Under the pieces are notes generated by a model. That model did not search any database, was not told the origin of the DNA, and saw only the letters and a list, made by a program, of their open reading frames with translations. From Pegea sp. RAD2-039 (taxonomy: Eukaryota; Chordata; Thaliacea; Salpida; Salpidae), in contig JAQGEQ010000145.1 of the NCBI GenBank assembly GCA_034620365.1, positions 186,001 through 250,000 on the forward strand: a stretch of DNA of 64,000 nucleotides, in the 5' to 3' direction. The position numbers were made by a program, and so were the translations under genes. Numbering within the stretch: position 1 is the stretch's first letter; every line of letters starts with the position of its first letter. Positions 11,501-23,569 of this stretch are shown one piece after another.

Positions 11501-14230
11501 TCATCTTTTAAATTTAATACAGAAAAAAATACAATTAGATGATATAACATTTTGTTTGATATGATAGCAGATTTATAAACTGACTTTTAATTATAATTGC
11601 CTATGACTTCTCAACAAGACGTTGTTATTTTAAACAAAAAAGTTTCTTAAAAATGCTTTCTGATGATTTAAACTTTGGCTTTATAGTTAAACAAGTTAGC
11701 CGTTACATGTGACCAAAACATTTCAAAAAACTGGCCGCAGTATAGCGTATTTGTTAAGTATAACGTTTTGAAGAAAAACATTTATAGTTTAACAGAGGAT
11801 TACATTGACTTATTTTTAGAAATAAAATTACAAAGTTTTCAGATTTACAGAAGAGTTTAATTTTACTTTTAACAATTAATGGTTTTGTAGGACATGATTT
11901 TTTTTCTTGATGTACCATGAAAATGTGTTCTTTGAGCTTTTTGTTTTAGTTAGGAGAAAAAGATGAAGGTTTATTAATAAACATAAAAACTTTCATGATA
12001 TTAGTTGTTCAGATGAATTTAAAACAGCTTTTTACTTTTGAATTTATTGTGAGATCTTCAAATAGATAATTTTATATTTGTGATTATTAGTTTAAATTAG
12101 CTTAATTTTATGCTGAGTTGAAAAATCAAATTTATATAAATAAGATTTTAGTAAATTATAACTTGTGTTCATTAATCAGTTGAGATTAGTATTTACTGTG
12201 AAACATTTGATTATCAACACTTTAACATTTTTTGAATATATAACAAAAGAGAATTAGTTTGGATACTTTTGATGATAATCTTATTTTTTGTAAAGAAATA
12301 TTGTCTATCTTTAAAGTTACAATATTTAGAATCAATTGGTACATTAGTACAACTTATTTCAAATCTACTTTAAATATTTATGCACTTTTATTCTGTGTCA
12401 CAGCTGATATTTAAAATATTATAAATATAAAAGTTAAATTAATATTCTTTAAAGTTGTTATTTATTGATTAATCTCTTTTTAATCAGATTAAAATAAAAC
12501 TTTTTTATTATAAATATTCAATTTATAAACAAGTTTATATGTTTATACTATTTCCAGTGTAATCTAAATATTTTAGCTATGTGTAGTTAAATCTTGTCTA
12601 TAATTATATGATTCTAGTAACAAAAATAGGTTTATTTTGTTATGAAATTAACTAGTTTCACAAAATTTATAATATTCATTGAATTAAAAAATTTTATAAC
12701 CACTGCTTGCATCTGTATTGAATTAAACATTTATAAAAAAAGTCTTTAAATCAACTTTTTCTTATATTTTAATTAAAAGATCAAAATTAATAATTTTTTA
12801 TTCTACAATTATTTTTATGACTATAGATTTTATTTAATTGTTTAATTTGTTAATAAAAGCATATTTGATAAAATATAAAAGTCACTCAAATTGTCTTGTA
12901 ACTAAATGTTAGTAATTAGTTAAACAAGTTCTTTTAAAAAAGAGAGTTTTGATTAGTGTTAAGTTATAAGCAGATTTAAAAAGATAGTCTCAATGAAAAT
13001 GATATTAAGAACTTCTTCAATTACTTACTGGACTTTTAAACTTCTTTCAAATTACTAGACTTTTCATCATTAGTTATATAAATATACGTTATGTCATGAC
13101 AGATGTTATTATGATAAACTTTTATAAAATATGGAAAATAGATTAACAACATTTTTATTGTAAATTTCTTTTATTAAATTTCATATGAATAGATACATTT
13201 TATAAACATCATAGAAAAAGACAAAATTATCCTAATAATATTTAACAAAATTATTTGCTATAAAATATTGAGTTTAGATAATGGGTATCTTTGAAAATTT
13301 CAAAAACTTTTGTTTAAATTTTTTTATGTTATTTTGTTTATGATTAATTATTACTGTACTATTAAGTTATAATTAATCATTTTAAAAATTGTCAATAATT
13401 TTTTAGAATTAAATAGATAAAATGATGCATATTGATTATGCTTTGTCTAACTCACTATAGTATTAATCTAAAGTTGTTTTCCTTTTTTAAAATTAAGCAA
13501 ATACTTTTGGGTCAACAAGCTATGTTAATTCAATTAGAGACTTAAAAATATTTTATTAAATTTAGTAATTTTATTTAACTGCTTGATTATTTTGAAATTA
13601 AATTTTAGAGTAAGCAAATATTTTTTAGAAAGTAATTTGAAAGTTGTCAATTGTTGTGATTTTTAGAATTTAGTTTAGATATTGTGGTCCAAAATAATAT
13701 ATTTTATGATTAATTTGACTTAATTAGTTAAAATAAGTTTTGTAAGTCACATCTTAATGTAATATGTTTATTAATTAGTTAACACAAATCAACGTATATT
13801 TACTAAATTATGTTTCGAAAAATTTATGTGAATTAATAATAAAACTTACAATTACATATTGTTATATATAAACACGTCAAGATAAAAAGTGCTTAAAAGA
13901 ATCGTATGTCTAAATAATTCATTAATCTTGATGATTAAGCTTTTGATTTATTTTTTGAAAGGCTTTAAATTTCGAATAACAGAAGGATGTATTCAAATCT
14001 GGAGATTTTAAATGATTTAATTTTTTAATTAACTTTAAAATTATATTTCATTGTTACTTTTTCAAAGTTTACCAAAAATTAATTATTTTGTAGAAAATTA
14101 TCATTAACTTTAATGTAATTACAATATTTGTTTACAAAATTTTTTAATCTTCTTCTACTCATAGGCACGACAGTTAATTTAATTGACTGTTTAATATATT
14201 TCATAAGTTTTAAGACTATTTTGTAAATTC
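8600..14230. other. 5.6-kb AT-rich desert
   Basis: Long AT-rich region with no ORF above about 60 codons and no recognisable protein, RNA gene or tandem array. A run of ten G at about 8770-8779 is the only conspicuous simple-sequence feature. It probably contains the 5' flank and promoter of the KIF13 gene at its right end, but I see no defined promoter element. Confidence 0.5.
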
Positions 14231-14255
14231 ATTTATCAATTAGAAATATTGTGAT

Positions 14256-17200
14256 ATGCCTGAAGAAAATGATAATGCAACAGTTCAAGTCGCTGTAAGA
14301 TTAAGACCTTTTAATAAAAGAGGTTTGTATTCATTTGGATCTATTCAATCAATTATCAATTACTTATTTAGAACTAGCCATGGGAACTTCTTGTGTTGTA
14401 GAAATGGATAATAATCAGTGCACAATCCTAAACCCTCCAAAATCTGGAGGTTTAAATGCCTCTAAAAAGTAAACATCTTTTATATCTTATTCATGAATAA
14501 TTAGTAGATGGTTTCTCCTTTAAATTAGCGCGTTAACCTTAGCTTAGATGTTGCAACTGAAAAATAATGACGTCAGTACTTGATGACGTGTCACTGTAAC
14601 GTGGCTGCCACTCAATCAATAGATTACAAGAGTGCAAAAAAACAGAAGCGAGATTAATGATGTCGGAAGTGACGTCATTGCTACGTCTTCTGTGCTTCTT
14701 CATGACATTTGTCTCTTCTTTGTTTCTAACTTGTTATTTTTTTTCATGTTTTCTTCACTATAACCAGCAAATCAGACAGAAAAGTAAGATCGCGACATTT
14801 TACCTAACAGCTGATTATGACGTCATCATCTATCGTAGGTGTTCACCTTTGATCATTGTTTTTGGTCCATGGACCCAACCGAGTCACGCTTTGCCAGCCA
14901 AGAAGACGTATACAATGCGATTGGTACTGATTTCTTGGACAGTGCTTTTAAGGGCTACAATGCTTGTATCTTTGCTTATGGACAGACAGGTTAGTGGTCC
15001 TCAGGGTTAATGATGACTTTATGGCTACTTGTATTAATTTAGGTTCGGGTAAATCTTATTCCATGATGGGATCATCTTCTGATCCTGGAATCATTCCGAG
15101 GCTTTGCCGGAATCTTTTTGAAAGAATCAACAAAGAAAAGAAAGAAAATAAAATTTTCAATATAGAAGTCTCTTACCTGGAAATCTACAACGAGAAAGTT
15201 CGTGACCTTTTGGACTTTAGTGACGGGTGAGTTCGATACTGATCGCGTACTGGTAACCATGACAACTGAATTTTATTTACAGAATTAAAAACAACCTGAA
15301 AGTCCGCGAAAATCAATTGACTGGTCCATACGTCGAGGGTTTGACCACAATGGTCGCTACTTCAGCCCAAGATATTGAAAGTTATATTTCGGATGGCACA
15401 AAGTCAAGGACAGTGGCTGCAACAAAGATGAACGCTGAATCATCGCGATCGCACGCTGTCTTCACTATTCTTTTTCAGCGGGGTGTGGAAAATGAAAAAG
15501 GGGTAAGCCACACGATGATCAATTGCTAAATGTTCATTGATCATGACGTCACACAGGAGAAATGCATGACGAAAAGTAAAATCAGTTTGGTGGATTTAGC
15601 TGGAAGTGAAAGATCTTCAAAAACTGGGGCAAAAGGAAAAACCTTGAAAGAAGGAAGCAACATCAACAAGTAGATTTTCATTACATATCTTCTACAACCA
15701 CCTGTCCAACAACCACCTGTCCCACAACCACCTGTCCCATTACCACTTGTCCCACTACCACCTGTCTCACTACCACCCGTCCCACTACCACCTGTCTCAC
15801 TACCACCCGTCCCACTACTACCTGTCCCATAACCACCTGTCCCACTACCACTTGTCCCACTACCACCTGTCCCACAACCACCTGTCCCACAACCACCTGT
15901 CCCACAACCACCTGTCCCATTACCACTTGTCCCATAACCACCTGTCCCATAACCACCTGTCCCACTACCACCTGTCCCATAACCACCTGTCCCACAGCCA
16001 CCTGTCCCACTACCACTTGTCCCACTACCACCTGTCCCATTACCACCTGTCCCACTACCACCTGTCCCACTACCACCTGTCCTACTACCACCTGTCCCAC
16101 TACCACCTGTCCCACTACCACCTGTCCCACTACCACCTGTCCCACTACCACCTGTCTCACTACCACCCGTCCCACTACCACCTGTCTCACTACCACCCGT
16201 CCCACTACCACCTGTCCCACAACCACCTGTCCCACTACCACCTGTCCCACAACCACCTGTCCTGAAACTATTTAACCGACTACTAGTAATCATTCAAATT
16301 GTTCAGGTCACTCACCACACTTGGGCTAGTTATCTCAGCTCTCGCAGATAGTTCAAAAATTGCGAAAAAAGGGAAGAAAGGGAAACAGAAGATAAAGTTT
16401 ATCCCTTACCGGGACTCCACACTTACGTGGATTCTAAAAGATAATTTGGGAGGGAACAGCGTCACCACCATGATGGCAACCCTAAGTCCAGCTGGTGATA
16501 ATTACGATGAGACGTTATCAACGCTCAGGTTAGTTTGGTGAATAACAATCAAGCATTTATTGATCCGTGTCGAAACTAAATGGCGATGACGTCATCGTAG
16601 ATCAATTAGCAGATTTCTTATTTTAGTTTATGATTGGAGAAAATCAATTGTTTAGTGAAGTTATCGTACTATTTGATGACAAACAGAAGCTTGTTGGCAG
16701 CTTCAAGCTTTAAATCAAACAAATTATAAGAAAAACTTTTTAAAAACAACATGTAAACACTACATTAAAAAGACGCTTAAAAAGACGTCCGTAAACACTG
16801 AAAATCAACCTAATTGACTTTAATGAAAAACAATTTGTAAACATTAAAATTGAATTTAATGAAAAACAATCTGTAAACATTAAAATTGAATTTAATGAAA
16901 AACAATTTGTAAACATTAAAATTGAATTTGATGAAAAATGATTTGTAAACACCTAAATTGAATTTGATGAAAAATAATTTGAGAACACTAAATAAATTTA
17001 CTAAAAAGCAACCTGTAAACACTTATAGATATGCTGATCGTGCGAAACAAATTGTCAACACAGCTGTTATTAATGAAGATGAAAATGCAAAGACAGTTCG
17101 TCTGCTTCAGAATTTGATGACAATTGAGAGAGTAAATAAATTTACTAAAAAGCAACCTGTAAACACTTATAGATATGCTGATCGTGCGAAACAAATTGTC

Positions 17201-20200
17201 AACACAGCTGTTATTAATCAAAGACAGTTCGTCTGCTTCAGGAACAATTAGAGAGTCTGGAACAACAATTGAAAGAATCCAAAGTAAGTGGGACCTCATG
17301 ATAACGTGAAATGAAAGTAAAATGATGTAGAGTCAAGCTGCACCAGAGTTACAAGCAAAACTAGAAGAAAGTGAAAGATTACAGATGGAGTTAACGAGAA
17401 CATGGGAAGAGAAGTTGAAACAAACAGATGAGATGCACAGGGTAATCTTCACCTAATCACAAATTAATCTTTAAATGATATTAATCTCATCTTCATCTAT
17501 TTCTTTATCTGATTTCATATTTGCATCTTCAGAAGCGACAGGAAGCGTTCGAGAAGATGGGTATATCAGTTCAAAAAGCTGGGATTAAAGTCGAGAAGAA
17601 GAGATGCTTCCTTGTCAATCTAAATCCTGATCCAATGATGAACGAACTTCTCGTCTTCTATCTAAAGGTAATCAAGTCAACCATGCATCGCTTTCATCTG
17701 ATTGGTTGTTTAGTGCGGGGAATGTGTAGTTGGCCAATCAGAAGCAAGTGACATTCAATTAAGCGGTTTGGGCATCGCAGAGAAGCATGCCTTACTCACT
17801 GTTGACGAAAATACCAACAAAGTCATCTGCTATCCACTTCCTGATGCCAGGTAATCGTAGTAGTGACGTCATGACGCCACTTGATGACGTCAAAATCTCG
17901 CAGAACGTGTGTGAATGGAAAACAGATAACTGAAGCAACTGCAATCAACCATGGAGACCGAATTCTGTGGGGAAATAATCACTATTTCCGTGTGAATGTA
18001 CCTAAGCTACCTGAAAACGAACAGTGTATGTTTGTCGTGTGATGACGTCATCACTTCGATTGATCACGTGTTGATTCTAGATGATCGTTCAATCAATGAT
18101 ACAGTGAATGACACAATCCATTTAAGTTATGATGAAGCCAAAAAAGAAGTTCTACTAAATCAAGACGATGGTTTGTTACCATAGTTACCACATAGGCAGT
18201 CATCTAAGATTATTTGTTGCTAGGTAACGATGGCAACTTTAGCGTTGAAGCAACTATTGATAAGTTAGAACGGGAATTTGCGATGATTGATAAACCAAAT
18301 GGTTTGCTAGTTGGTGTTGAAAACGGTTCATCAGAAGAGGAGATCTTTGGTGCTAAGGAACGACAACGATATGAGCAGGTAAGTCACGTGTTTATGACGT
18401 CATTGTTGTATGAAGGACTGAATAAGTAATCCTAAATTGCACTACATCACTACAGCAGGGCAAATAACAGAACCAGATATTTAATTACACCAGACAGCTA
18501 CTAACATTTTTCATAATTGAGTTTCTAACTTCACTTTTGAAGTAAATCTAACACGAGAGGTGACATTGGCAAAATAAACCCATTTCAGTGAGGTGTTCTG
18601 ACTACCGTGGCGCTTGTTTAGCAAAAACGCGTGACTCAGATAAAAAATATGTTTTCAAAGACTTCAAAAGAAGAAAGTTTATAAACTGATTTCTATCATA
18701 TGTTATCATGTGATCTGGCAAACCATCCTGTGATGTAGCGAACCATCCTGTGGTGTAGCGAACCATCCTGTGGTGTAGCGAACCATCCTGTGGTGTAGCG
18801 AACCATCATGTGGTGTAGCGAACCATCCTGTGATGTAGCGAACCATCCTGTGGTGTAGCGAACCATCCTGTAGTGTAGCAAACCATCCTGTGGTGTAGCG
18901 AACCATCTTGTGATGTAGCGAACCATCCTGTGGTGTAGCGAACCATCCTGTGGTGTAGCAAACCATCCTATGGTGTAGCAAATCATCCTGTGGTGTAGCG
19001 AACCATCCTGTGATGTAGCGAACCATCTTGTGGTTTAGCAAACCATCCTGTGGTGTAGCAAACCATCCTGTGGTGTAGCAAACCATCCTGTGGTGTAGCG
19101 AACCATCCTGTGATGTAGCGAACCATCTTGTGGTGTAGCGAACCATCCTGTGGTGTAGCAAACCATCTTGTGGTGTAGCAAACCATCCTGTGATGTAGCG
19201 AACCATCCTGTGATGTAGCGAACCATCCTGTGATGTAGCGAACCATCTTGTGGTGTAGCGAACCATCCTGTGGTGTAGCGAACCATCCTGTGGTGTAGCG
19301 AACCATCCTGTGATGTAGCAAACCATCCTGTAATGTAGCAAACCATCCTGTGGTGTAGCAAACCATCTTGTGGTGTAGCGAACCATCCTGTGGTGTAGCG
19401 AACCATCCTGTGATGTAGCAAACCATCCTGTAATGTAGCAAACCATCCTGTGGTGTAGCAAACCATCACATAACGAATGATTAAAAATAATTTATTATTT
19501 AAAACAAACTGTTGATAAAATTTCTTATTTCGAATTTTAAATAATTTTTTTCTCATCAATTTTTAGGAAATTCATGAGCTTCGTGAGAAACTTTCCAACA
19601 TGGAGCCACTAGATGGTGCTGTTCTTCATCATAGTGCTTCAATGCCGACTAATCTAACTGATACATCAAGAGATCCACATCACTATCATCCTGCTTCTAC
19701 TGTCGATCGGTTAATGACGTTACAATCTTATCTACTGATGACGTCATAATAACTCTTACAGCAAACGCGCTTTCAAAGAAAGTCTTGTAGCTCTTCGTGA
19801 AGAATTGATGAGATGTCGATCATTGGTGGAGGAAGCAAACGCTCTGTCAGTTGAGATGAATCGTGAAACCGTCTTCACTGTGACTCTTCGAATTCCTGCT
19901 CGAAATCTCACTCCCAACAGACCTGTCAGTGTCTTCTCGAATCATTTATGTGTCTCAACATGTGATATCTCATAGGAGGGTGCGATTATGTGTGAACCGG
20001 CAGTTCAAGTAGTTCGTGAAGGTAAAGACCAACAGATCTGGTGTGTGGAAACCCTATCTAATCGTCTTGTGGATATGCGAGAGTTGTATCACACGTTTAG
20101 ATTCGCGCGTTCACCTGATCAAGCCGATGATGTCTTTAAGCGCAAGTTGACGGTTAGTGTGTGACGTCATCGTGTATGACATCATCAAGTAGTCGAGAAA

Positions 20201-23200
20201 TAATTTAGGAATTGGGTGGAGACCCATTTAGTCAAGCAACCAATCAGCAAACAGTAATCGGAGTTGCTAATTTATTCCTGGCTTGTTTGCTACAAGATCA
20301 CCCTCTTGTCTACTCCGCTCCAATCATCAATCAACACGGACAGGTACTCCTGATGTATAAACGCAATCAGATCACTAATACGCCCACCACTAGGTGGCAG
20401 GCAAGTTGAAGATCTCAATTCAAAGAGTAGCAGTTGAAGAAGACCAACAAATGTTGAAAGATGAAGAAGATGGTTTGATTCTTCCTCCTTCAAGATCACA
20501 AGAAGATTTATCTTCAAATGATTTTGGATCTTACGAAAGTAATCTTGATCAACAGCTGATGACGTCACCGCCAACATCTTCACATGACGACATCACTTCG
20601 ATGGTAGTACGCCGTCGTCGTAGAAGACTGTACAAGATCAGGTATCACGTCATCAGCACGCTGAAATATCAGATGAATGACGTCACCATTCACTGATGTA
20701 TGACATCATCAACAGAGTTAAAGTAATGGAGGCTCAAGGCTTGCAATCAACATTGTCTCATTTTGTTCAATGCCAATATACGTTTCCAGGAGAAGATGAC
20801 GTCACAATAGTTCCACCGAGTATTTCACCTGATGAGATCTCACCCACACATCAGTAAGTGCCCTCAAATCGCCCCATACATCTTCACCACTTACATGATG
20901 ACGTCATAGGTCCACTTTGACAGTGAGATTTGATCATGAACGCGAATTTGTTCGCGATTTTGATGAGGATTTCACTGAACAACTTCAATATAATGATTCA
21001 CTTGCATTTGAAGTTTGGGGACATCGTAATAGATACATCCATAAGACTCACAAATCTTCATCATCAATTGTGAAACGTGATCGAACACGAAGTCGCGATT
21101 CAAATCAATCTATTATTAGGTGGCCAGCTTCTGATGATTTTCAGAAAACAATTGCAGAGAGGTTGGTATTGGATGAGTTAGAAACCTTTTCTAACCACTG
21201 ACCATGTCCAGGTGGGCTGAAGTGACCAGACGTTTAAGGATGGATATACAAATTGAAGAACCAACCGATAGTGGTAACTACGAAGCTGTCGAAGTCGAGA
21301 AGACTCCCAATACCTCTTCATGTGGATGTTTCCTCCTTCGACAAGTAACTTCTTTCTTTTGTTCTTCACTGTTTACAATTATGACGTCACAGGGCTATTC
21401 GCGACGAATCAACATCCGGATTGAACCTGTAGACGGTAGTGGGTCATTACCACTTCTGTGCCACAGTGTCTCATCTGTGTACGCGGGTAACATCGTTGTA
21501 GTTGCTGAAAAGAAGTGAGTAGCGCGCGATCATGACGTCATCATGATCTACTAAATGGATATTACAGTACAAGTGAGATGGACAGTTATCAGGAGAAAGA
21601 TTCGATCTTCCTCAGCGAAGAGTGGTTGGATGCGTTAAGTAAACGGAAAGAACATCTCAGTAAACAGTTCCAAAGCATCTCGCGTAAAGAAGGTGACGTC
21701 ATAGTGACGTCATTGAGTACTTATTGACATCAGTACATTGTAGTGAAGACAGTTTTGGAGCGTGAAAGACAATCAACTCTTTTCTATAATTGGATGAAAC
21801 TTCAAGAAGAGATGCAAGCAGCACACACTCCTACTATCGGTATCCCGGGATCACCAGCTGATTCGTGAGTTGACTTCATCAACATCATTCATGACTGATT
21901 TCTTACAAATAGCAGGCAACCACTGGAAGCAACAGAAATGCATGTCCCTCTGATCTATTTAAATATTAACCGTAAGTTATATGGTGCTTTTTGACCTTCA
22001 TCACCTCCTCATCTTCATCACCTCCTGATCTTCATCACCTCCTGATCTTCATCACTTCCTGATCTTCATCACTTCCTGATCTTCATCACCTCCTGATCTT
22101 CATCACCTCCTGATCTTCATCACCTCCTGATCTTCATCACCTCCTGATCTTCATCACTTCCTGATCTTCATCACTTCCTGATCTTCATCACTCCCTGATC
22201 TTCATCACTTCCTGATCCTCATCACTTTCTGATCTTCATCACTTCCTGATCCTCATCACTTCCTGATCTTCATCACTTCCTGATCTTCATCACTTCCTGA
22301 TCTTCATCACTTCCTGATCTTCATCACTTTCTGATCTTCATCACTTCCTGATCTTCATCACTTCCTGATCCTCATCACTTCCTGATCCTCATCACTTCCT
22401 GATCCTCATCACTTTCTGATCCTCATCACTTCCTGATCTTCATCACTTCATGATCTTCATCACTTCCTGATCTTCATCACTTCCTGATCTTCATCACTTC
22501 CTGATCTTCATCACTTCTCGATTCTCATCCACTCTTGATGACTTTCAGCTGAAGAAGTCGACAACTTCGATTTCATGCGGCAACCAGCAGGGAATGATTG
22601 CCAACTGACCGACGAGGAAACATCTTCTTTCCGTCAACTTCATTTTGTGAGATGTGGTCCTGCAGAAGTTAACGGCGCTGTATCAGCAGTAGTTGCTTGG
22701 GATGCTTCTATTCACGACAGCACCTTACTTAACGTCGTCACGCCAGCCACTGACGCTGTTTACGTCATCATTAAAGTCTTCGTCCGCCTTAGTCACCCGA
22801 CTGAGATGGACCTGGTACTCCGAAAGCGAATTCGCGTCAGCGTCTATCGCAAGAAACCTTTCGGCCTCTTCCGCAAACGAATCGAAAAGGTTAGAGTGAC
22901 GTCACAACTTCGCGACATTTATTAAACGTGATGAGATTTGTAGGAAGCTACTTCGAAGTCAGGAGTTTTCTATGAAATCATTTCAAGTCTTCCGATCGCT
23001 TCAAGCTTAGGAGATGATCATGAAACGCGCGCGTTACTCGCTGCTTCTAAGATTAATTCAACTTCCGATTCCGAAATTGAAAGTTCTAGTGATGACTACA
23101 CTTTCGATCAAGTGACGTCATTCGAGCATTACGTCATGAACTCATCGCGATCAGTAGACAATATTTTAGCTTTGGACCGCTTGAAACAGGAAATGGCACT

Positions 23201-23327
23201 TCGAGAGGTCGTCATAAGTGAAACTGATTCACTTTTCAATCACAAAGACTCACTAGACGCACTGTCAGTCATCTATAAGAACACGCGCGCCACTTCTGTC
23301 TACTCAGGTTACCCTCATGACCTTTGA
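14256..23327 (+). CDS. KIF13: kinesin-3 family motor, KIF13 type (KIF13A/KIF13B, kinesin-73)
   Basis: Plus-end microtubule motor that carries vesicles and scaffold cargoes. Model of 30 exons, all phases closing, 1500 aa: 14256-14322, 14372-14468, 14768-14783, 14839-14989, 15043-15226, 15283-15502, 15557-15669, 16307-16528, 17029-17131, 17242-17283, 17331-17441, 17533-17667, 17714-17850, 17904-18025, 18081-18170, 18224-18378, 19567-19709, 19762-19924, 19976-20152, 20209-20343, 20394-20641, 20716-20853, 20910-21161, 21212-21344, 21393-21514, 21568-21692, 21744-21864, 21916-21971, 22549-22889, 22944-23327. The motor head (about 1-365) has P-loop GQTGSGKS, switch [11 protein letters not shown], switch II DLAGSER and neck [10 protein letters not shown]. 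An FHA domain (about 460-570) has [16 protein letters not shown]. Then follow the KIF1B/DUF3694 regions ([16 protein letters not shown]). No CAP-Gly domain is present, so the architecture is like KIF13A. Most introns are 46-56 bp; three are swollen by minisatellites. AATAAA lies near 23564. A different last exon after 23403 cannot be excluded. Confidence 0.93.
14768..14783 (+). other. KIF13: 16-nt microexon of the KIF13 gene
   Basis: Between the exons ending at 14468 (phase 2) and starting at 14839 (phase 0) the reading frame does not close. A 16-nt segment preceded by CCAG and followed by GTAAGA supplies exactly the missing phase and adds KSDRK before [12 protein letters not shown]. Vertebrate KIF13 has a short basic stretch (ERK..) at this point, before VFAFDYCFWS. 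The following intron is 55 bp, the normal mini-intron size. Confidence 0.8.
15694..16262 (+). repeat. 15-bp minisatellite in KIF13 intron
   Basis: About 38 tandem copies of a 15-bp unit, consensus CCCACTACCACCTGT on the sense strand, with scattered single-base variants (ACTACC/ATTACC/ACAACC, CCTGT/CTTGT/CCCGT). It fills most of the 637-bp intron 15670-16306. The unit is a multiple of three and lacks stops in several frames, which produces long spurious open frames on both strands; these are not genes. Confidence 0.97.
16811..16990 (+). repeat. about 36-bp tandem repeat in KIF13 intron
   Basis: Five to six imperfect copies of a 36-bp unit containing AATTGAATTTAATGAAAAAC and ending in TTTGTAAACATTAA. 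The last copies diverge and run into the 3' splice site of the exon at 17029. One of these units forms the left breakpoint of the tandem duplication at 16961-17241. Confidence 0.9.
16961..17241 (+). repeat. KIF13: tandem duplication spanning a KIF13 intron-exon boundary
   Basis: Copy 1 is 16961-17110 (150 bp) and copy 2 is 17111-17241 (131 bp), head to tail. Each copy starts at AATTTGATGA in the intronic 36-bp repeat, contains the same 3' splice site (ACTTATAG) and the exon start that encodes [15 protein letters not shown], and ends at CTGCTTCAG. Copy 2 has lost 13 bases in the exon part and 6 in the intron part, so its exon would be out of frame. The frame is kept if copy 1 is used up to 17131 (donor GTAAAT, inside the start of copy 2) and splicing resumes at the CTTCAG end of copy 2. 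That adds seven residues, NLMTIER, read from former intronic repeat. Confidence 0.85.
18715..19468 (+). repeat. 20-bp minisatellite in KIF13 intron
   Basis: About 37 tandem copies of a 20-bp unit, consensus AACCATCCTGTGGTGTAGCG, filling much of the 1188-bp intron 18379-19566. Variants are GTGGT/GTGAT/GTAAT and GCG/GCA. Each unit holds a small dyad, ACCA-N5-TGGT. The minus strand is open in several frames purely because of the repeat; no protein is implied. Confidence 0.97.
21995..22520 (+). repeat. 17-bp minisatellite in KIF13 intron
   Basis: About 31 tandem copies of a 17-bp unit, TTCATCACTTCCTGATC, with CACCTCC and CTCATC variants. It fills the 577-bp intron 21972-22548. The sense strand is strongly pyrimidine-rich. 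Confidence 0.96.
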
Positions 23328-23569
23328 CCCTTTAATTTGCTTTTATTTTTATTCATCAACGTACAATTGTCATTATCAAGTGATTCTTTTATGTGACGTC
23401 TCAGCACCTCACGCGCTGCTGACGTTACCGTTTTTGCTCTTTCTCCGAAATCTATTGACCTGTTGCTTTTTGTGCTGGACACGAAAATGGATTTTTTCTG
23501 TCCTGGCATTTAACACCCAAAGTTGGAACTTCTTCATTTCAAATCAAATTCAAAAATTAATCTGAAAAT

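Noticed and set aside
15541-16293. Long open frames on both strands (up to 250 codons, Gly/Thr- or His/Leu-Ser-rich)
   Set aside because: They are translations of the 15-bp minisatellite; the unit length is a multiple of three, so any stop-free frame stays open.
18715-19468. CRISPR-like direct repeats
   Set aside because: Units are contiguous with no spacers, and the context is a eukaryotic intron.
18696-19559. Minus-strand open frames of 96-251 codons (HHRMV.. / GWFATPQD.. repeats)
   Set aside because: Products of the 20-bp minisatellite in a KIF13 intron; no start context, domain or splice support.
23315-23509. Minus-strand ORF and a possible extra KIF13 last exon at 23404-23553
   Set aside because: The minus ORF is a shadow. 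The plus-strand exon has a plausible acceptor but no donor in the matching phase, so the model ending at 23327 was kept.
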